A stretch of DNA of 64,000 nucleotides from Reddybacter sp041277045 (GCA_041277045.1 JBGFSY010000002.1:248001-312000), one strand, 5' to 3'. Shown: positions 16,863 to 26,132, counted from the stretch's first letter. Notes: generated by a model not told the origin, from the sequence alone. Translations and numbers: made by a program.

Positions 16863-19094
16863 ATGACCACATCGAAATCGAAAATTATTTACACCATTAC
16901 CGACGAAGCACCAGCACTAGCCACTTACTCCTTACTCCCCATCGTCAAAACCTTTACCACAGCGGCCGGCGTAGATGTTGAAACCAGTGATATTTCACTG
17001 GCTGCACGCATCCTGGCTACTTTCCCCGATCAGCTGAGTGCTGATCAGCAGGTGCCCGACGCACTGAAAGTTCTCGGTGAGCTGACGCAAGACCCCAACG
17101 CCAACATTATTAAGTTGCCTAATATTAGTGCTTCTATTCCTCAGCTACAGGCCGCTATTGCCGAGCTTCAGGGTAAAGGCTACGACATTCCTGACTACCC
17201 AGAAAGCCCTGCCAATGATGATGAATCCACTATTCAGGCTGCCTATGCTGGCGTGCTGGGTAGTGCGGTAAACCCCGTCTTGCGCGAAGGTAACTCTGAC
17301 CGTCGCGCCCCAGGTGCAGTGAAAGAATTTGCTCGCAACAACCCCCATCGCATGGGCAAGTGGAGCCAGGCCTCAAGAACTCACGTGGCCCATATGCGCA
17401 GCGGCGATTTCTACGCTAGCGATATTTCCTGCACCATGGATAAAGCCACTACGCTGAAAATTGAGCTGCACGCAAAAGACGGTACGGTCAGCGTACTAAA
17501 AGAGGTCGCCGTACAGGATGCTGAAGTGGTCAGCGCCCAGTTTATGAGCACCAAAGCGCTGCGTAAGTTTCTCGACGAAGAAATGGAAGGCGCTCGCAAT
17601 GCCGGCCTGCTTTTCTCTCTGCACTTAAAAGCGACCATGATGAAGGTCTCTGACCCCATCGTCTTTGGTCATGCTGTCACGGTTTACTTTAAAGATGCGT
17701 GGGAAAAGCATGGCGAAGAGTTTGACGCCTTGGGTATCAATCCCAACGACGGCCTGGGTGCAGCCCTGCGTAAGATCGACAAGCTGTCTTATTCTAAGCG
17801 CGCTGAAATCGAAGCCGATTTACGTCAGTGCTACGAAACGCGCCCCATGCTGGCCATGGTTAACTCCGATAAAGGTATTACCAATCTGCACGTGCCCAGC
17901 GACATTATTGTCGATGCCTCCATGCCGGCGATGATTCGCGACAGCGGCAAAATGTGGGATTCCCATGGCAAGCTTGAAGATACTAAAGCGGTTATCCCCG
18001 ATAGCTGCTATGCCACTATTTATCAGGAAGTGATCAACTTCTGTAAGCACCACGATGCCTTCGACCCCACGACGATGGGTACGGTGCCCAATGTTGGCTT
18101 GATGGCACAAAAGGCCGAAGAGTACGGTTCGCACGATAAAACGATTACCCTGCCTGCCGATGGCACCATGCGTGTGGTCGATAGTGAAGGTAAGGTTTGG
18201 CTCGAGCATGAAAATGTTGAAGCCGGTGATGTCTGGCGTATGTTCCAGGCCAAAGACGCGCCGATTCAAGATTGGGTGAAACTGGCTGTTACTCGCGCCC
18301 GTGCCAGCGGCATGCCGGCTATTTTCTGGCTGGATGAGCGTCGTGGCCACGATGCTCAAATGGTGAAAAAGGTTGAGAAATATCTGCAGGACCACGATAC
18401 CGAAGGTCTACGTCTCTCCATCCTGCCGCCCGATCGCGCCATTCGCTACACCATGGAACGCATCAAACTGGGCAAAGACACCATCTCTGTTACCGGCAAC
18501 GTACTGCGTGATTACCTGACTGACCTGTTCCCCATTCTCGAGTTGGGCACCAGTGCCAAAATGCTCTCCGTCGTGCCATTGATGGCCGGTGGTGGGCTGT
18601 TTGAAACAGGGGCCGGTGGTTCAGCCCCCAAGCACGTGCAGCAGTTTGAAGAAGAAGATCACCTGCGTTGGGACTCTCTCGGTGAGTTTCTGGCGATTGG
18701 TGTTTCCCTTGAAGACCTCGCCATTAAAACCGGCAATAAGAAAGCCGCTATTCTGGCGACCACGCTTGACCAGGCCACCAGCGAATTCCTCGCTAACGGC
18801 AAGTCGCCATCGCGTAAAGTACGCGAGCTTGATAACCGAGGTAGCCACTTCTACCTGGCCATGTACTGGGCTCAGGCCGTCGCTGCGCAAACCGACGATG
18901 CCGAGTTGGCCGCTAGCTTTGCCACATTGGCCGAGGGGCTTACGGCTAACGAGCAAAAAATTGTCGATGAGCTTGTCGCCTGTCAGGGTAACCCTGTCGA
19001 CATGGGCGGTTACTTCCAGCCAGACGATGCCAAGGTTGAAAAACTGATGCGCCCCAGCGCCACGCTTAACGCCTTGGTCAATGCGGCCATTTAA
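16863..19094 (+). CDS. icd: NADP-dependent isocitrate dehydrogenase, monomeric type
   Basis: A 743-residue protein, the typical size of the monomeric IDH family rather than the 420-residue dimeric Icd. It starts MTTSKSKIIYTITDEAPALA and carries the conserved RNSDRRAP-type block (EGNSDRRAPGAVKEFARNNP), HGEEFDALGINPNDGLGA and GGLFETGAGGSAPKHVQQF. It converts isocitrate to 2-oxoglutarate with NADP in the TCA cycle. The frame is open 13 codons further upstream, but the ATG at 16863 has a good ribosome-binding site (gggggta). A terminator follows. Confidence 0.96.
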   Translation: MTTSKSKIIYTITDEAPALATYSLLPIVKTFTTAAGVDVETSDISLAARILATFPDQLSADQQVPDALKVLGELTQDPNANIIKLPNISASIPQLQAAIAELQGKGYDIPDYPESPANDDESTIQAAYAGVLGSAVNPVLREGNSDRRAPGAVKEFARNNPHRMGKWSQASRTHVAHMRSGDFYASDISCTMDKATTLKIELHAKDGTVSVLKEVAVQDAEVVSAQFMSTKALRKFLDEEMEGARNAGLLFSLHLKATMMKVSDPIVFGHAVTVYFKDAWEKHGEEFDALGINPNDGLGAALRKIDKLSYSKRAEIEADLRQCYETRPMLAMVNSDKGITNLHVPSDIIVDASMPAMIRDSGKMWDSHGKLEDTKAVIPDSCYATIYQEVINFCKHHDAFDPTTMGTVPNVGLMAQKAEEYGSHDKTITLPADGTMRVVDSEGKVWLEHENVEAGDVWRMFQAKDAPIQDWVKLAVTRARASGMPAIFWLDERRGHDAQMVKKVEKYLQDHDTEGLRLSILPPDRAIRYTMERIKLGKDTISVTGNVLRDYLTDLFPILELGTSAKMLSVVPLMAGGGLFETGAGGSAPKHVQQFEEEDHLRWDSLGEFLAIGVSLEDLAIKTGNKKAAILATTLDQATSEFLANGKSPSRKVRELDNRGSHFYLAMYWAQAVAAQTDDAELAASFATLAEGLTANEQKIVDELVACQGNPVDMGGYFQPDDAKVEKLMRPSATLNALVNAAI

Positions 19095-19125
19095 GTTCGC
19101 TTTGTAAGACTAAAAGCACTGTGAC

Positions 19126-19161
19126 AAAACCCGGAGTCAATACATATTGCCTCCGGGTTTT
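19126..19161 (+). terminator. Rho-independent terminator after idh
   Basis: Arms aaaacccggag (19126-19136) and ctccgggtttt (19151-19161) are exactly complementary, with a 14-base loop and a terminal T run. It lies 32 bp after the idh stop. Confidence 0.85.
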
Positions 19162-19192
19162 GCATTTAAAGCAACTCACTTTTTAAAGCGCG

Positions 19193-19483
19193 ATGACACA
19201 CAGCAAAACAAAAACCAGTTTCTACCGTCGCCTCTATGTCGCTCACCTGATTAGCTCAGGTATTAATACGGTGCCGCAAATCACTCAGTTCACCGGCATG
19301 CCGCGCCGCACGGCGCAGGACACCATTGTTGCCTTAGAAGAATTGGCGATTAACTGTGAGTTTGTCGGTGCAAAAAAAGATGGCGCTTATACCATTAATG
19401 ACTGGGGTGCGATTAATCCGCTGTGGGTTAAAGGACAGATTCATCATCTTTGTGAGGTGTTGGGCTACCCCGTCCCCGATTGA
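19193..19483 (+). CDS. Small winged-helix/helix-turn-helix protein
   Basis: A 96-residue protein with a winged HTH layout. YRRLYVAHLISSGINTVPQI is followed by the recognition-helix-like TGMPRRTAQDTIVALEEL and a short wing around GAKKDGAYTINDWG. Similar short wHTH proteins occur next to idh in Pseudomonas relatives, so the linkage may be conserved. It has no ligand-binding domain; DNA binding is likely but the target is unknown. It starts 32 bp after the idh terminator, so it probably has its own promoter. Confidence 0.7.
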   Translation: MTHSKTKTSFYRRLYVAHLISSGINTVPQITQFTGMPRRTAQDTIVALEELAINCEFVGAKKDGAYTINDWGAINPLWVKGQIHHLCEVLGYPVPD

Positions 19484-19553
19484 CTCAGCAGGCTAAAAGT
19501 AGGCTATCTTTACGCCAGCGGCCTGCAAGATAATAAAGAAAGAGACGCAAACT

Positions 19554-20246
19554 ATGGAAGAGCGCTTTAAAACAATCATCATCGAACACGAAGAGAGTGT
19601 ACGCCAGGGTTTGGTCGCGGTGTTCGAGCACCATCACTTTGATGTGGAGGCAACCGACAGTGTCGCCAGCGGCTATGAAAAAGCCCGCAGTGGTGGTTTC
19701 GACCTGGTGCTACTTGACTCTAGAGTGGCGGGTATTAACGCCCTTGAGGTCTGTGCCGGTATTCGTGGCCAGCACCCGGGGCAGGTGATCTTTATGCTCA
19801 CCGCCGACTCCTCTAATCAGGGTCTAATGGCATTGGCTGCCGACGATTACAGCAGCGTGCCCTTCGCCTATACCGACCTGGTGCAACGGGCCAAAGCCCT
19901 GCTGCGCCGCACTCGTCTGCAGCATAAAACCGCGCTCACCGAGACCCTAAGCATTGGCGATGTCACTATTGATACGGCCAGTGCAACGGGCCAATGCCCA
20001 CGCGGGGCTATTGTTTTTACACAACGTGAAATTCGTGTGCTGTACTACCTCTGTGAACAGCGGGGCAAAACCGTTGAAGCCCACGAATTACTGAATCAGG
20101 TTTGGGGCTACCCACGCTATTTGAATACCGAAATTCGCGCCGTTGAAATTCACATCGCCTCGCTCATCCATAAAATTGAAGTCGATGCCGAAAACCCGCA
20201 ATACATCCAGCAAGTGGGCGAGGGCGCTTACCAAATAGACTTTTAG
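19554..20246 (+). CDS. OmpR-family response regulator with atypical receiver domain
   Basis: A 230-residue protein: receiver domain at about residues 6-120, winged-helix DNA-binding domain at about 130-228 (REIRVLYYLCEQRGKTVEAH, then EIRAVEIHIASLIHKIE). The phospho-acceptor Asp is present in LVLLDSRVAG. The acidic metal-binding pair is EHEE instead of DD, and the conserved Lys before Pro at the end of the fifth strand is missing (SSVPFAYTDL). No histidine kinase is adjacent, so it may be an orphan regulator that does not need normal phosphorylation. A ribosome-binding site (aaagaga) precedes the start. Confidence 0.85.
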   Translation: MEERFKTIIIEHEESVRQGLVAVFEHHHFDVEATDSVASGYEKARSGGFDLVLLDSRVAGINALEVCAGIRGQHPGQVIFMLTADSSNQGLMALAADDYSSVPFAYTDLVQRAKALLRRTRLQHKTALTETLSIGDVTIDTASATGQCPRGAIVFTQREIRVLYYLCEQRGKTVEAHELLNQVWGYPRYLNTEIRAVEIHIASLIHKIEVDAENPQYIQQVGEGAYQIDF

Positions 20247-20597
20247 GCGGGTCGTGGCGAAGCTCTCTCGCCTTAAAGCCCTGCCATTATGCCGCTACGA
20301 TGGCAGGCTTATGATCCTGAACTCTTGCCGACGACGAATGCTGAAGAAGCCGTTTTTTTGCAGTATTGACGAGAGTGGTGTGTTTATTGGTCGTGGTGAA
20401 GTGTCTAGGCAACTTACTTCGCCCCCTTCTTTCTGTAGTCACCTTACAAGCTCGTACATCTGGCGACTTGCTAAAGCGCCAAAAAATCCTATGGTTACAA
20501 GTGTAAGCCCTAGCGAAGTTGATTCGCTCCTTTTCGCAACCTGTTGTCGTGCCGTCCTTCGTCCCGACTGTTGGGTTCACAGTAAGGAGTTTGAGAG
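20247..20597. other. Intergenic region upstream of the tyrosine-catabolism operon
   Basis: About 350 bp. The open frame that crosses it has an implausible composition, so I treat it as non-coding. It should contain the promoter of the hpd operon. A strong ribosome-binding site (aaggag) lies 8 bp before the hpd ATG. No clear TyrR/PhhR-type palindrome was found by eye. Confidence 0.5.
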
Positions 20598-21668
20598 ATG
20601 GATGAAGCGATGGATGGTGTAGCGCCCGACAATCCGATGGGTACGGATGGCTTTGAATTTGTCGAATACACAGCCGAAGATACCCGTGCCCTGGAATTGT
20701 TATTTAAGGCCATGGGCTTCAGCGCCATCGCTCGGCACCGCTCCAAGGACGTGGTGCTCTATCGCCAGGGCGATATTAACTTTCTGATCAACCATGAGCC
20801 CGATAGTTTTGCGCGCGCCTTTGCCCGGGTACATGGCCCGTCAATCTGCGCCTTTGGCATGCGGGTTGCCGATGCCCGCGAGGCATATCGCTACGCCATT
20901 GCCCATCGAGCCAAGGCCTATGTCGGTGAAAACGGGCCGATGGAGCTCAACCTGCCGGCCATTCGCGGCATTGGTGGTTCGCTGATTTACTTAATTGATC
21001 GCTATGGCGAGCAGTCGATTTACGATGTTGATTTTGTGCCCCTCGACAACAGCTCACCGCATCCGGTGGGTCTGGGGCTGCAATACATCGATCACCTCAC
21101 CCACAATGTGCACTACGGGCGCATGGATCAGTGGGCCAGTTTCTACGAGCGGGTTTTTAATTTTAAACAAATTCGCTATTTCGATATTGAGGGCAAGGCG
21201 ACGGGGCTTATCTCTAGGGCGATGACCAGCCCCTGCGGGAAAATACGTATTCCCATTAATGAACCGAAGGATGATAAGTCGCAAATCCAGGAGTACCTCG
21301 ACGCCTATCACGGCGAGGGCATACAACATATTGCCTTGGGCTCGGCGGATATTTACCAGTCCGTTGAACAATTAATTGCCAACGGCGTGCGGATGCTGGA
21401 CATACCCGATACCTATTATGAGGCGGTGGCGCAGCGTATTCCGGGGCATGGGGAAGACTTGGCGAGGATGAAAAAAACGAAAATATTGATCGACGGTGAT
21501 CCCACGCACAATCAGGGTTTATTGCTGCAAATTTTTACCGAGACGGTGATTGGCCCGATCTTTTTCGAAATTATTCAACGCAAGGGCAACGAGGGTTTCG
21601 GCGAGGGTAATTTTCAAGCTTTGTTTAATTCGATTGAAGAAGATCAGCGGCGCCGGGGAGTGCTTTAA
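20598..21668 (+). CDS. hpd: 4-hydroxyphenylpyruvate dioxygenase
   Basis: A 356-residue protein of the vicinal-oxygen-chelate fold. Iron ligands appear in YIDHLTHNVHYG (first His), GIQHIALGSADIY (second His) and the C-terminal FFEIIQRKGNEGFGEGNFQALF (Glu). The C-terminal IQRKGNxGFGxGNF block is diagnostic of HPPD. It turns 4-hydroxyphenylpyruvate into homogentisate with Fe(II) and O2, the first committed step of the pathway encoded by the following genes. hmgA starts at the base after its stop codon. Confidence 0.95.
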   Translation: MDEAMDGVAPDNPMGTDGFEFVEYTAEDTRALELLFKAMGFSAIARHRSKDVVLYRQGDINFLINHEPDSFARAFARVHGPSICAFGMRVADAREAYRYAIAHRAKAYVGENGPMELNLPAIRGIGGSLIYLIDRYGEQSIYDVDFVPLDNSSPHPVGLGLQYIDHLTHNVHYGRMDQWASFYERVFNFKQIRYFDIEGKATGLISRAMTSPCGKIRIPINEPKDDKSQIQEYLDAYHGEGIQHIALGSADIYQSVEQLIANGVRMLDIPDTYYEAVAQRIPGHGEDLARMKKTKILIDGDPTHNQGLLLQIFTETVIGPIFFEIIQRKGNEGFGEGNFQALFNSIEEDQRRRGVL

Positions 21669-22790
21669 ATGCCCAAGTGGATTTCCTTTCCCAGGGTCGA
21701 GGGGCAGAGTTCCCGACAGGCACACTGCGATTTACCAGCGCACAGCTACGAGCGGGAAATGAGTAAAGAGGGCTTTTTCGGCCCCGCTAGTCAGTTTTAC
21801 CACCGCCACCCACCGACCTCTTGGTCTCGTATCGACGGGCCCTTGTTACCGCGCGCCTTTGATACTAATGAACTGCCCGGCGATTCGTGCCAGCCCTGGG
21901 CGGCGGCCTCGCTATTGCAGAATGCGCACTGTCATATTCGCCTCTGGAAAACCGCCTCGAGTCGGAGCGAGCTGGTGCGCAATGCCGATGGTGATGATTT
22001 GCTCTTCATTCACAGTGGTCGCGCAGAAATGTACTGCGACTTCGGTCATCTCAGTGTTAGCGAGGGCGACTACCTGCTAATACCCCGCGGCACCATGTGG
22101 CGCGTAGAGCCCAGTGAGCCGCTGGCGGTATTAATGATAGAGGCCAGTGGTGCCAGCTTTGGTCTACCCGAAAAAGCCCTGGTCGGTCATCACGCCATTT
22201 TCGATGCGGCGATGCTCGAGACGCCGCGTATTGACGCGGCCTTCGTCGAGCAGCAGTCAGAGCGGGAGCACCGCCTGGTGGTCAAGAGGCATGGCCAGTT
22301 GACCACGGTTGACTACCCCTTTAATCCCCTTGATGCGCTGGGTTGGCACGGTAACTTAGCGGTGGTGCGTATTAACTGGCGCGATATAAGACCGCTGATG
22401 AGCCATCGATTTCATCTGCCACCCTCGGCTCACACGACCTTTGTCAGCGAGCGCCTTGCCGTGTGTACCTTTTGCCCGAGGCCTATGGAGAGCGACCCGG
22501 GTGCCTTAAAGGTGCCCTTTTTTCACAACAACGACGACTACGACGAGGTGATTTTTTATCACCGGGGCGAGTTTTTTTCACGCGACAATATTCATCCCGG
22601 CATGGTTACGTTGCACCCCAGTGGCCTCAGCCATGGCCCCCACCCGAAGGCATTGCAAACCGGGTTGCAGGCACAGCGCGAGGCGACGGATGAGGTGGCG
22701 GTGATGATTGATACCCGTGACGCCTTGACGGTCGCGGCGCCGGCCACGGCGGTGGAGTGGCCCGGCTATGTTAATTCCTGGTCGACTTAA
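21669..22790 (+). CDS. hmgA: Homogentisate 1,2-dioxygenase
   Basis: A 373-residue cupin-type ring-cleavage dioxygenase, belonging to the shorter bacterial branch (about 380 rather than 430-440 residues). Family blocks include GDDLLFIHSGRAEMYCDFGH, GDYLLIPRGTMWRVEP, the iron-site segment FFHNNDDYDEVIFYHRGEFF and HPSGLSHGPHP. It opens homogentisate to maleylacetoacetate. Translation is probably coupled to hpd, as the genes abut. fahA follows after 55 bp. Confidence 0.92.
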   Translation: MPKWISFPRVEGQSSRQAHCDLPAHSYEREMSKEGFFGPASQFYHRHPPTSWSRIDGPLLPRAFDTNELPGDSCQPWAAASLLQNAHCHIRLWKTASSRSELVRNADGDDLLFIHSGRAEMYCDFGHLSVSEGDYLLIPRGTMWRVEPSEPLAVLMIEASGASFGLPEKALVGHHAIFDAAMLETPRIDAAFVEQQSEREHRLVVKRHGQLTTVDYPFNPLDALGWHGNLAVVRINWRDIRPLMSHRFHLPPSAHTTFVSERLAVCTFCPRPMESDPGALKVPFFHNNDDYDEVIFYHRGEFFSRDNIHPGMVTLHPSGLSHGPHPKALQTGLQAQREATDEVAVMIDTRDALTVAAPATAVEWPGYVNSWST

Positions 22791-22845
22791 GTTGGGTATG
22801 GGCGAGTGGGGCAAGGCCGCTGAGTGAGTAGGGAGGAGAGCCGTC

Positions 22846-23829
22846 ATGAAATTGGGCAGTCTAAAATCAACGGCGCGGGATGGTCAGCTGATCGTCGTCA
22901 ATCGTTGCTTGAGTCACTACCTCAGTGGTTCGGACATTGCACCCTCACTGCAATACGCCCTTGAACATTGGCAGGACTGTGAGCAGCCATTGCTAGCGCT
23001 TTACGAGAGAATTAACGACCATCCCCATAGCGGTACTGAACTCGAGCAAAAACAACTCTGCTCACCTCTGCCCAGAGCCTATCAATGGCTGGATGGCAGT
23101 GCCTATTTGAGTCACGTGGAGCGGGTCAGAATGGCGCGGGGGGCGGAAATGCCCGAGAGCTTTTTAGTCGATCCGCTGATGTACCAGGGCGGCTCGGATC
23201 ATTTCCTCGGGCCGCAAGATACCATTTGTGTGGCCAGTGAAGAGGACGGCATTGATTTCGAGGCCGAGGTGGCGGTCATCTGTGACGATGTGCCCATGGG
23301 CACCAATGGCCATGCCGCTAGCGAGCACATCAAGCTGCTGATGCTGGTGAACGATGTTTCCCTGCGCCATTTAATTCCCAGCGAGTTGGCGAAGGGCTTC
23401 GGCTTTATTCACGGCAAACCCCCCACGGCCTTTTCCCCGGTAGCGGTGACTCCCGATGAACTGGGTGCGGCCTGGCGGGATGACAAGGTGCATCTGCCAC
23501 TGATCAGCATCTATAACGAGCAATTATTTGGCCAGCCCAATGCCGGGCTGGATATGCAATTTAGCTTCGCCGAACTACTCGCCCACGGGGCGAAAACTCG
23601 CGCCCTGAGAGCCGGTAGCATTATTGGCTCGGGCACGGTCTCCAATCAGGACGCGGCGGCGGGCTTTTCTTGTCTGGTGGAAAAGCGCGTGTATGAAATG
23701 CTGGAGTCGGGGCAGACGCGCACCGAGTTTATGCAGTTTGGCGACTATATTCGTATCGAAATGCGGGATGAATTTGGCGATTCTATTTTCGGCGCTATCG
23801 AGCAGGAAGTGCGCTCGTGCAAGCTGTAA
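22846..23829 (+). CDS. fahA: Fumarylacetoacetate hydrolase
   Basis: A 327-residue FAH-superfamily protein. An N-terminal domain of about 85 residues precedes the catalytic beta-roll with EDGIDFEAEVAVICDDVP (metal-ligand Glu residues), LLMLVNDVSLRHLIPSE and GSGTVSNQDAAAGFSCLVE. It splits fumarylacetoacetate into fumarate and acetoacetate, the last step of tyrosine breakdown. Context (hpd, hmgA, maiA) makes this substrate much more likely than another 2-oxo acid. It overlaps maiA by 13 bp. Confidence 0.92.
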   Translation: MKLGSLKSTARDGQLIVVNRCLSHYLSGSDIAPSLQYALEHWQDCEQPLLALYERINDHPHSGTELEQKQLCSPLPRAYQWLDGSAYLSHVERVRMARGAEMPESFLVDPLMYQGGSDHFLGPQDTICVASEEDGIDFEAEVAVICDDVPMGTNGHAASEHIKLLMLVNDVSLRHLIPSELAKGFGFIHGKPPTAFSPVAVTPDELGAAWRDDKVHLPLISIYNEQLFGQPNAGLDMQFSFAELLAHGAKTRALRAGSIIGSGTVSNQDAAAGFSCLVEKRVYEMLESGQTRTEFMQFGDYIRIEMRDEFGDSIFGAIEQEVRSCKL

Positions 23830-24506
23830 AGCTGTATACCTATTGCCGTAGCTCTGCGGCCTATCGCGTGCGCATTGCTCTCAATATAAAAGGGCTGGAT
23901 TACCACAGTGAATATATTCATTTATTAAAAGGCGGTGGCGAGCAATTCTCTGCGGCCTATCGAGCACTTAATCCACAGATGTTAGTACCCAGTTATTGCG
24001 AGGGTGAGCAAACCTTGACCCAGTCGCTGGCCATTATCGAATATTTGGAAGAACGCCATCCCCATCCCGCACTGCTACCCCAAGAGCCGCAGGCACGGGC
24101 ACAGGTACGATCACTCGCCCTCAGTATTGCCTGCGACATTCACCCTCTCGACAACCTACGGGTGCTGCGCTATTTAGAACAGCACTTGGGTCTCGACAAG
24201 GCCGCGCGTGAGCGCTGGTACTGTCACTGGATAGACGAGGGTTTTAGCGCGCTGGAAGCTCGCTTGGTGGCGCAGCGGGGTGCAGATACAGACCCAGGTG
24301 TAGGGACTTATGGGGGCTATTGTTATGGCTATCAGGCGAGTCTGGCCGATATTTGTTTGATCCCCCAAGTCTACAACGCACTGCGTTTTAACTGCGATAT
24401 CAGCGTTTATCCCACAATTCAGCGCATTTATCAGCACTGCAAGGGGCTGACTGCTTTCCAGCAGGCCGCCCCCGAGCAGCAGGCTGATTTTGTCGAAAGT
24501 CCGTAG
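23817..24506 (+). CDS. maiA: Maleylacetoacetate isomerase (zeta-class GST)
   Basis: A 229-residue glutathione-S-transferase fold protein. The zeta-class active-site motif is YTYCRSSAAYRVRIALNIKG (canonical SSCxWRVRIAL-like), followed by NPQMLVPSYCEGEQTLTQS and the C-terminal helical domain with CDIHPLDNLRVLRYL, a hallmark of MaiA. Note SSAAYR in place of the common SSCSWR or SSASYR. It isomerises maleylacetoacetate to fumarylacetoacetate using glutathione, linking it to gorA elsewhere in the window. It overlaps fahA. Confidence 0.93.
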   Translation: MQAVKLYTYCRSSAAYRVRIALNIKGLDYHSEYIHLLKGGGEQFSAAYRALNPQMLVPSYCEGEQTLTQSLAIIEYLEERHPHPALLPQEPQARAQVRSLALSIACDIHPLDNLRVLRYLEQHLGLDKAARERWYCHWIDEGFSALEARLVAQRGADTDPGVGTYGGYCYGYQASLADICLIPQVYNALRFNCDISVYPTIQRIYQHCKGLTAFQQAAPEQQADFVESP

Positions 24507-24517
24507 CGGAGTTGAAT

Positions 24518-25453
24518 ATGAGTCAGCATCTGTCAGCACAACAGAAGGACTTTATTGAGACCAATCATCTTGCCGGGCTCAGCGCCGGCTCGACGCAGGC
24601 CCTGCTCGAAAATCGGCCACACTATTCCATTGCTAAGGCCCAGTACTTTCTGCATTTTCAGCAGCGTATTAATAAGGAGTTATTAGGGCACTCGGTAATT
24701 AAAGACAATGCTTATGCGGCCTGGTTTGCTAAGGGTGAGTTTAGCCAGCAACAAGCCCGAGATTTTATTGTGCAATTCTCGGTTTTTTCGAATTTATTTT
24801 TGATCGCGCAACTTAAAAAAACCATCAATGCCGATACCCTTGAGGGCATGCGTGCCTCTAAGGAAATTTTGGCTAATGAAATTGGCGTGGTCTTTAATGC
24901 GGGGGCAGGGAGTGTTACAAGGCCTGATCCACAGGCGCTTGAAGGAGAGCCATCAGAAAGCAGCTTGCTATCGGCCGAGGGCACAGTCGAGGGCGGCACC
25001 TTTCACTTTCGCGCCGCCCACTTTGAGTGGTTGCTGCGCATGGCGAGTTCCCTGGGCTTAAGCTTTCAAGACGTGGGCAAGCGCAGCCAGGGCACGAAGG
25101 CAACCCTGTTTTTCTGCGATGAACTGGCGCGACTCTACGGCAGTGAAAACTATAGGGTTTCCCAAGCGGCGAGCTACGCAGTAGAAAACTGGGCGGCCGC
25201 AGGCTTTTGGCAGCAACTGATTCAAGGCTTTACACGCTATAACAGCAGGGCAGGCGAGCAGCTGCCCCTGAGCTTCTTTACCTATCATGCAAAAATAGAA
25301 GCCCAGCACGCGGCCCATACCCAGGAAGAATTGGAGGAGCTCTACTTTGCTCGGGATATTGATGAGGCGCACTTTATTGCCTGTGGCAATGAAATGCTTA
25401 ATGGGGTTGAGGCCTTCTGGCAGGGTCTGGATACCGAGAGAAAAGCGGCTTAA
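24518..25453 (+). CDS. Iron-containing redox enzyme family protein (heme-oxygenase-like diiron fold)
   Basis: A 311-residue, mostly helical soluble protein of the heme-oxygenase-like diiron superfamily (TENA/CADD/HDO). Candidate ligands are in ILANEIGVVFN, FHFRAAHFEWLLRM, TYHAKIEAQHAAHTQEELE and DIDEAHFIACGNEML, matching the family pattern of spaced Glu and His in three long helices. It is the final gene of the hpd-hmgA-fahA-maiA operon, starting 11 bp after maiA. Some relatives are oxygenases acting on amino acids or aromatic side chains; the substrate here is unknown. I chose ATG 24518 over TTG 24512 because gcggag lies at the right distance. Confidence 0.75.
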   Translation: MSQHLSAQQKDFIETNHLAGLSAGSTQALLENRPHYSIAKAQYFLHFQQRINKELLGHSVIKDNAYAAWFAKGEFSQQQARDFIVQFSVFSNLFLIAQLKKTINADTLEGMRASKEILANEIGVVFNAGAGSVTRPDPQALEGEPSESSLLSAEGTVEGGTFHFRAAHFEWLLRMASSLGLSFQDVGKRSQGTKATLFFCDELARLYGSENYRVSQAASYAVENWAAAGFWQQLIQGFTRYNSRAGEQLPLSFFTYHAKIEAQHAAHTQEELEELYFARDIDEAHFIACGNEMLNGVEAFWQGLDTERKAA

Positions 25454-25592
25454 ACCTCGCTTATTTTATTCAAAGTAGTGCGTTTTTATATGGCTCCGCC
25501 TGCTCGAGGAGTAGTTAATTAGCCGCCCTGTTTCAATGCCGAGATCAGTACATTTGATGTTTAAATCAGTGCACTAAAGAGAGAATCTCGAG

Positions 25593-25713
25593 ATGGCACT
25601 GAAAGCCCAAAGCTTTTACGAAGGTGGCTGGCGGGACTCTTTTTTAGTTGTTCGTTCAAATAATTTCATAGTTGTATACTTAAAGATAATCACTCTATTC
25701 AGAGGGGAAATAT
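25593..25713 (+). pseudogene. Possible truncated gene start at the edge of an accessory insertion
   Basis: An ATG at 25593 opens 16 codons (MALKAQSFYEGGWRDS) with core-like codon use. The frame then runs into an A+T-rich tract from about 25641 and ends after 40 codons at 25713. This looks like the 5' end of a native gene cut by inserted DNA, but I do not recognise the protein. It could also be a chance open frame. Confidence 0.35.
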
Positions 25714-25715
25714 AA

Positions 25716-26132
25716 ATGCGCAACAATTATGAGCAAGCCAAACTATTTTTCGAAGCCTGCGAAACTGGAAGAGGTTGGAAGGCGTGCAAAGCCTATTGTC
25801 ATGCGGGATCTACATTTTCAGCTCAATCTGGAGCCATTGCTGATATAGATACTCTTGAGGGCTACGCTGAATGGATGAAAAACCTTCTTATTCCTATACC
25901 GGATGGTCATTATGAAATAAAGAGTTTCTCAGAAGATGAAGAACAGCAATGTGTTACAGCATTTGCAGTTTTTCATGGGACTCAAACTGGTCCAGGAGGC
26001 CCTGTAGAACCTACAGGGAAAACGATAGCTGCCGACTATGTTTATGCAATGAATTTTGAGGATGGATTGATAAAGCATATGACTAAAATCTGGAATGATG
26101 GTATTAGTTTAGAGCAGCTGGGCTGGGCTTGA
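25716..26132 (+). CDS. SnoaL-like / NTF2-fold protein
   Basis: A 138-residue protein with the SnoaL-like alpha+beta barrel pattern. An N-terminal helix (NNYEQAKLFFEACETG) is followed by KAYCHAGSTFSAQSGA, a central helix LEGYAEWMKNLL, then strands ending in YVYAMNFEDGLIKHMTKIWND. Members act as cyclases, isomerases or simple binding proteins; function cannot be assigned. It is A+T-richer than the flanking core genes and is preceded by a strong ribosome-binding site (agagggg). It sits alone in the accessory patch at 25.6-27.0 kb. Confidence 0.7.
   Translation: MRNNYEQAKLFFEACETGRGWKACKAYCHAGSTFSAQSGAIADIDTLEGYAEWMKNLLIPIPDGHYEIKSFSEDEEQQCVTAFAVFHGTQTGPGGPVEPTGKTIAADYVYAMNFEDGLIKHMTKIWNDGISLEQLGWA

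Noticed and set aside
20254..20622. 122-codon open frame between the response regulator and hpd
   Set aside because: Cys/Arg/Trp-rich nonsense-like composition, overlaps the hpd start, no ribosome-binding site.
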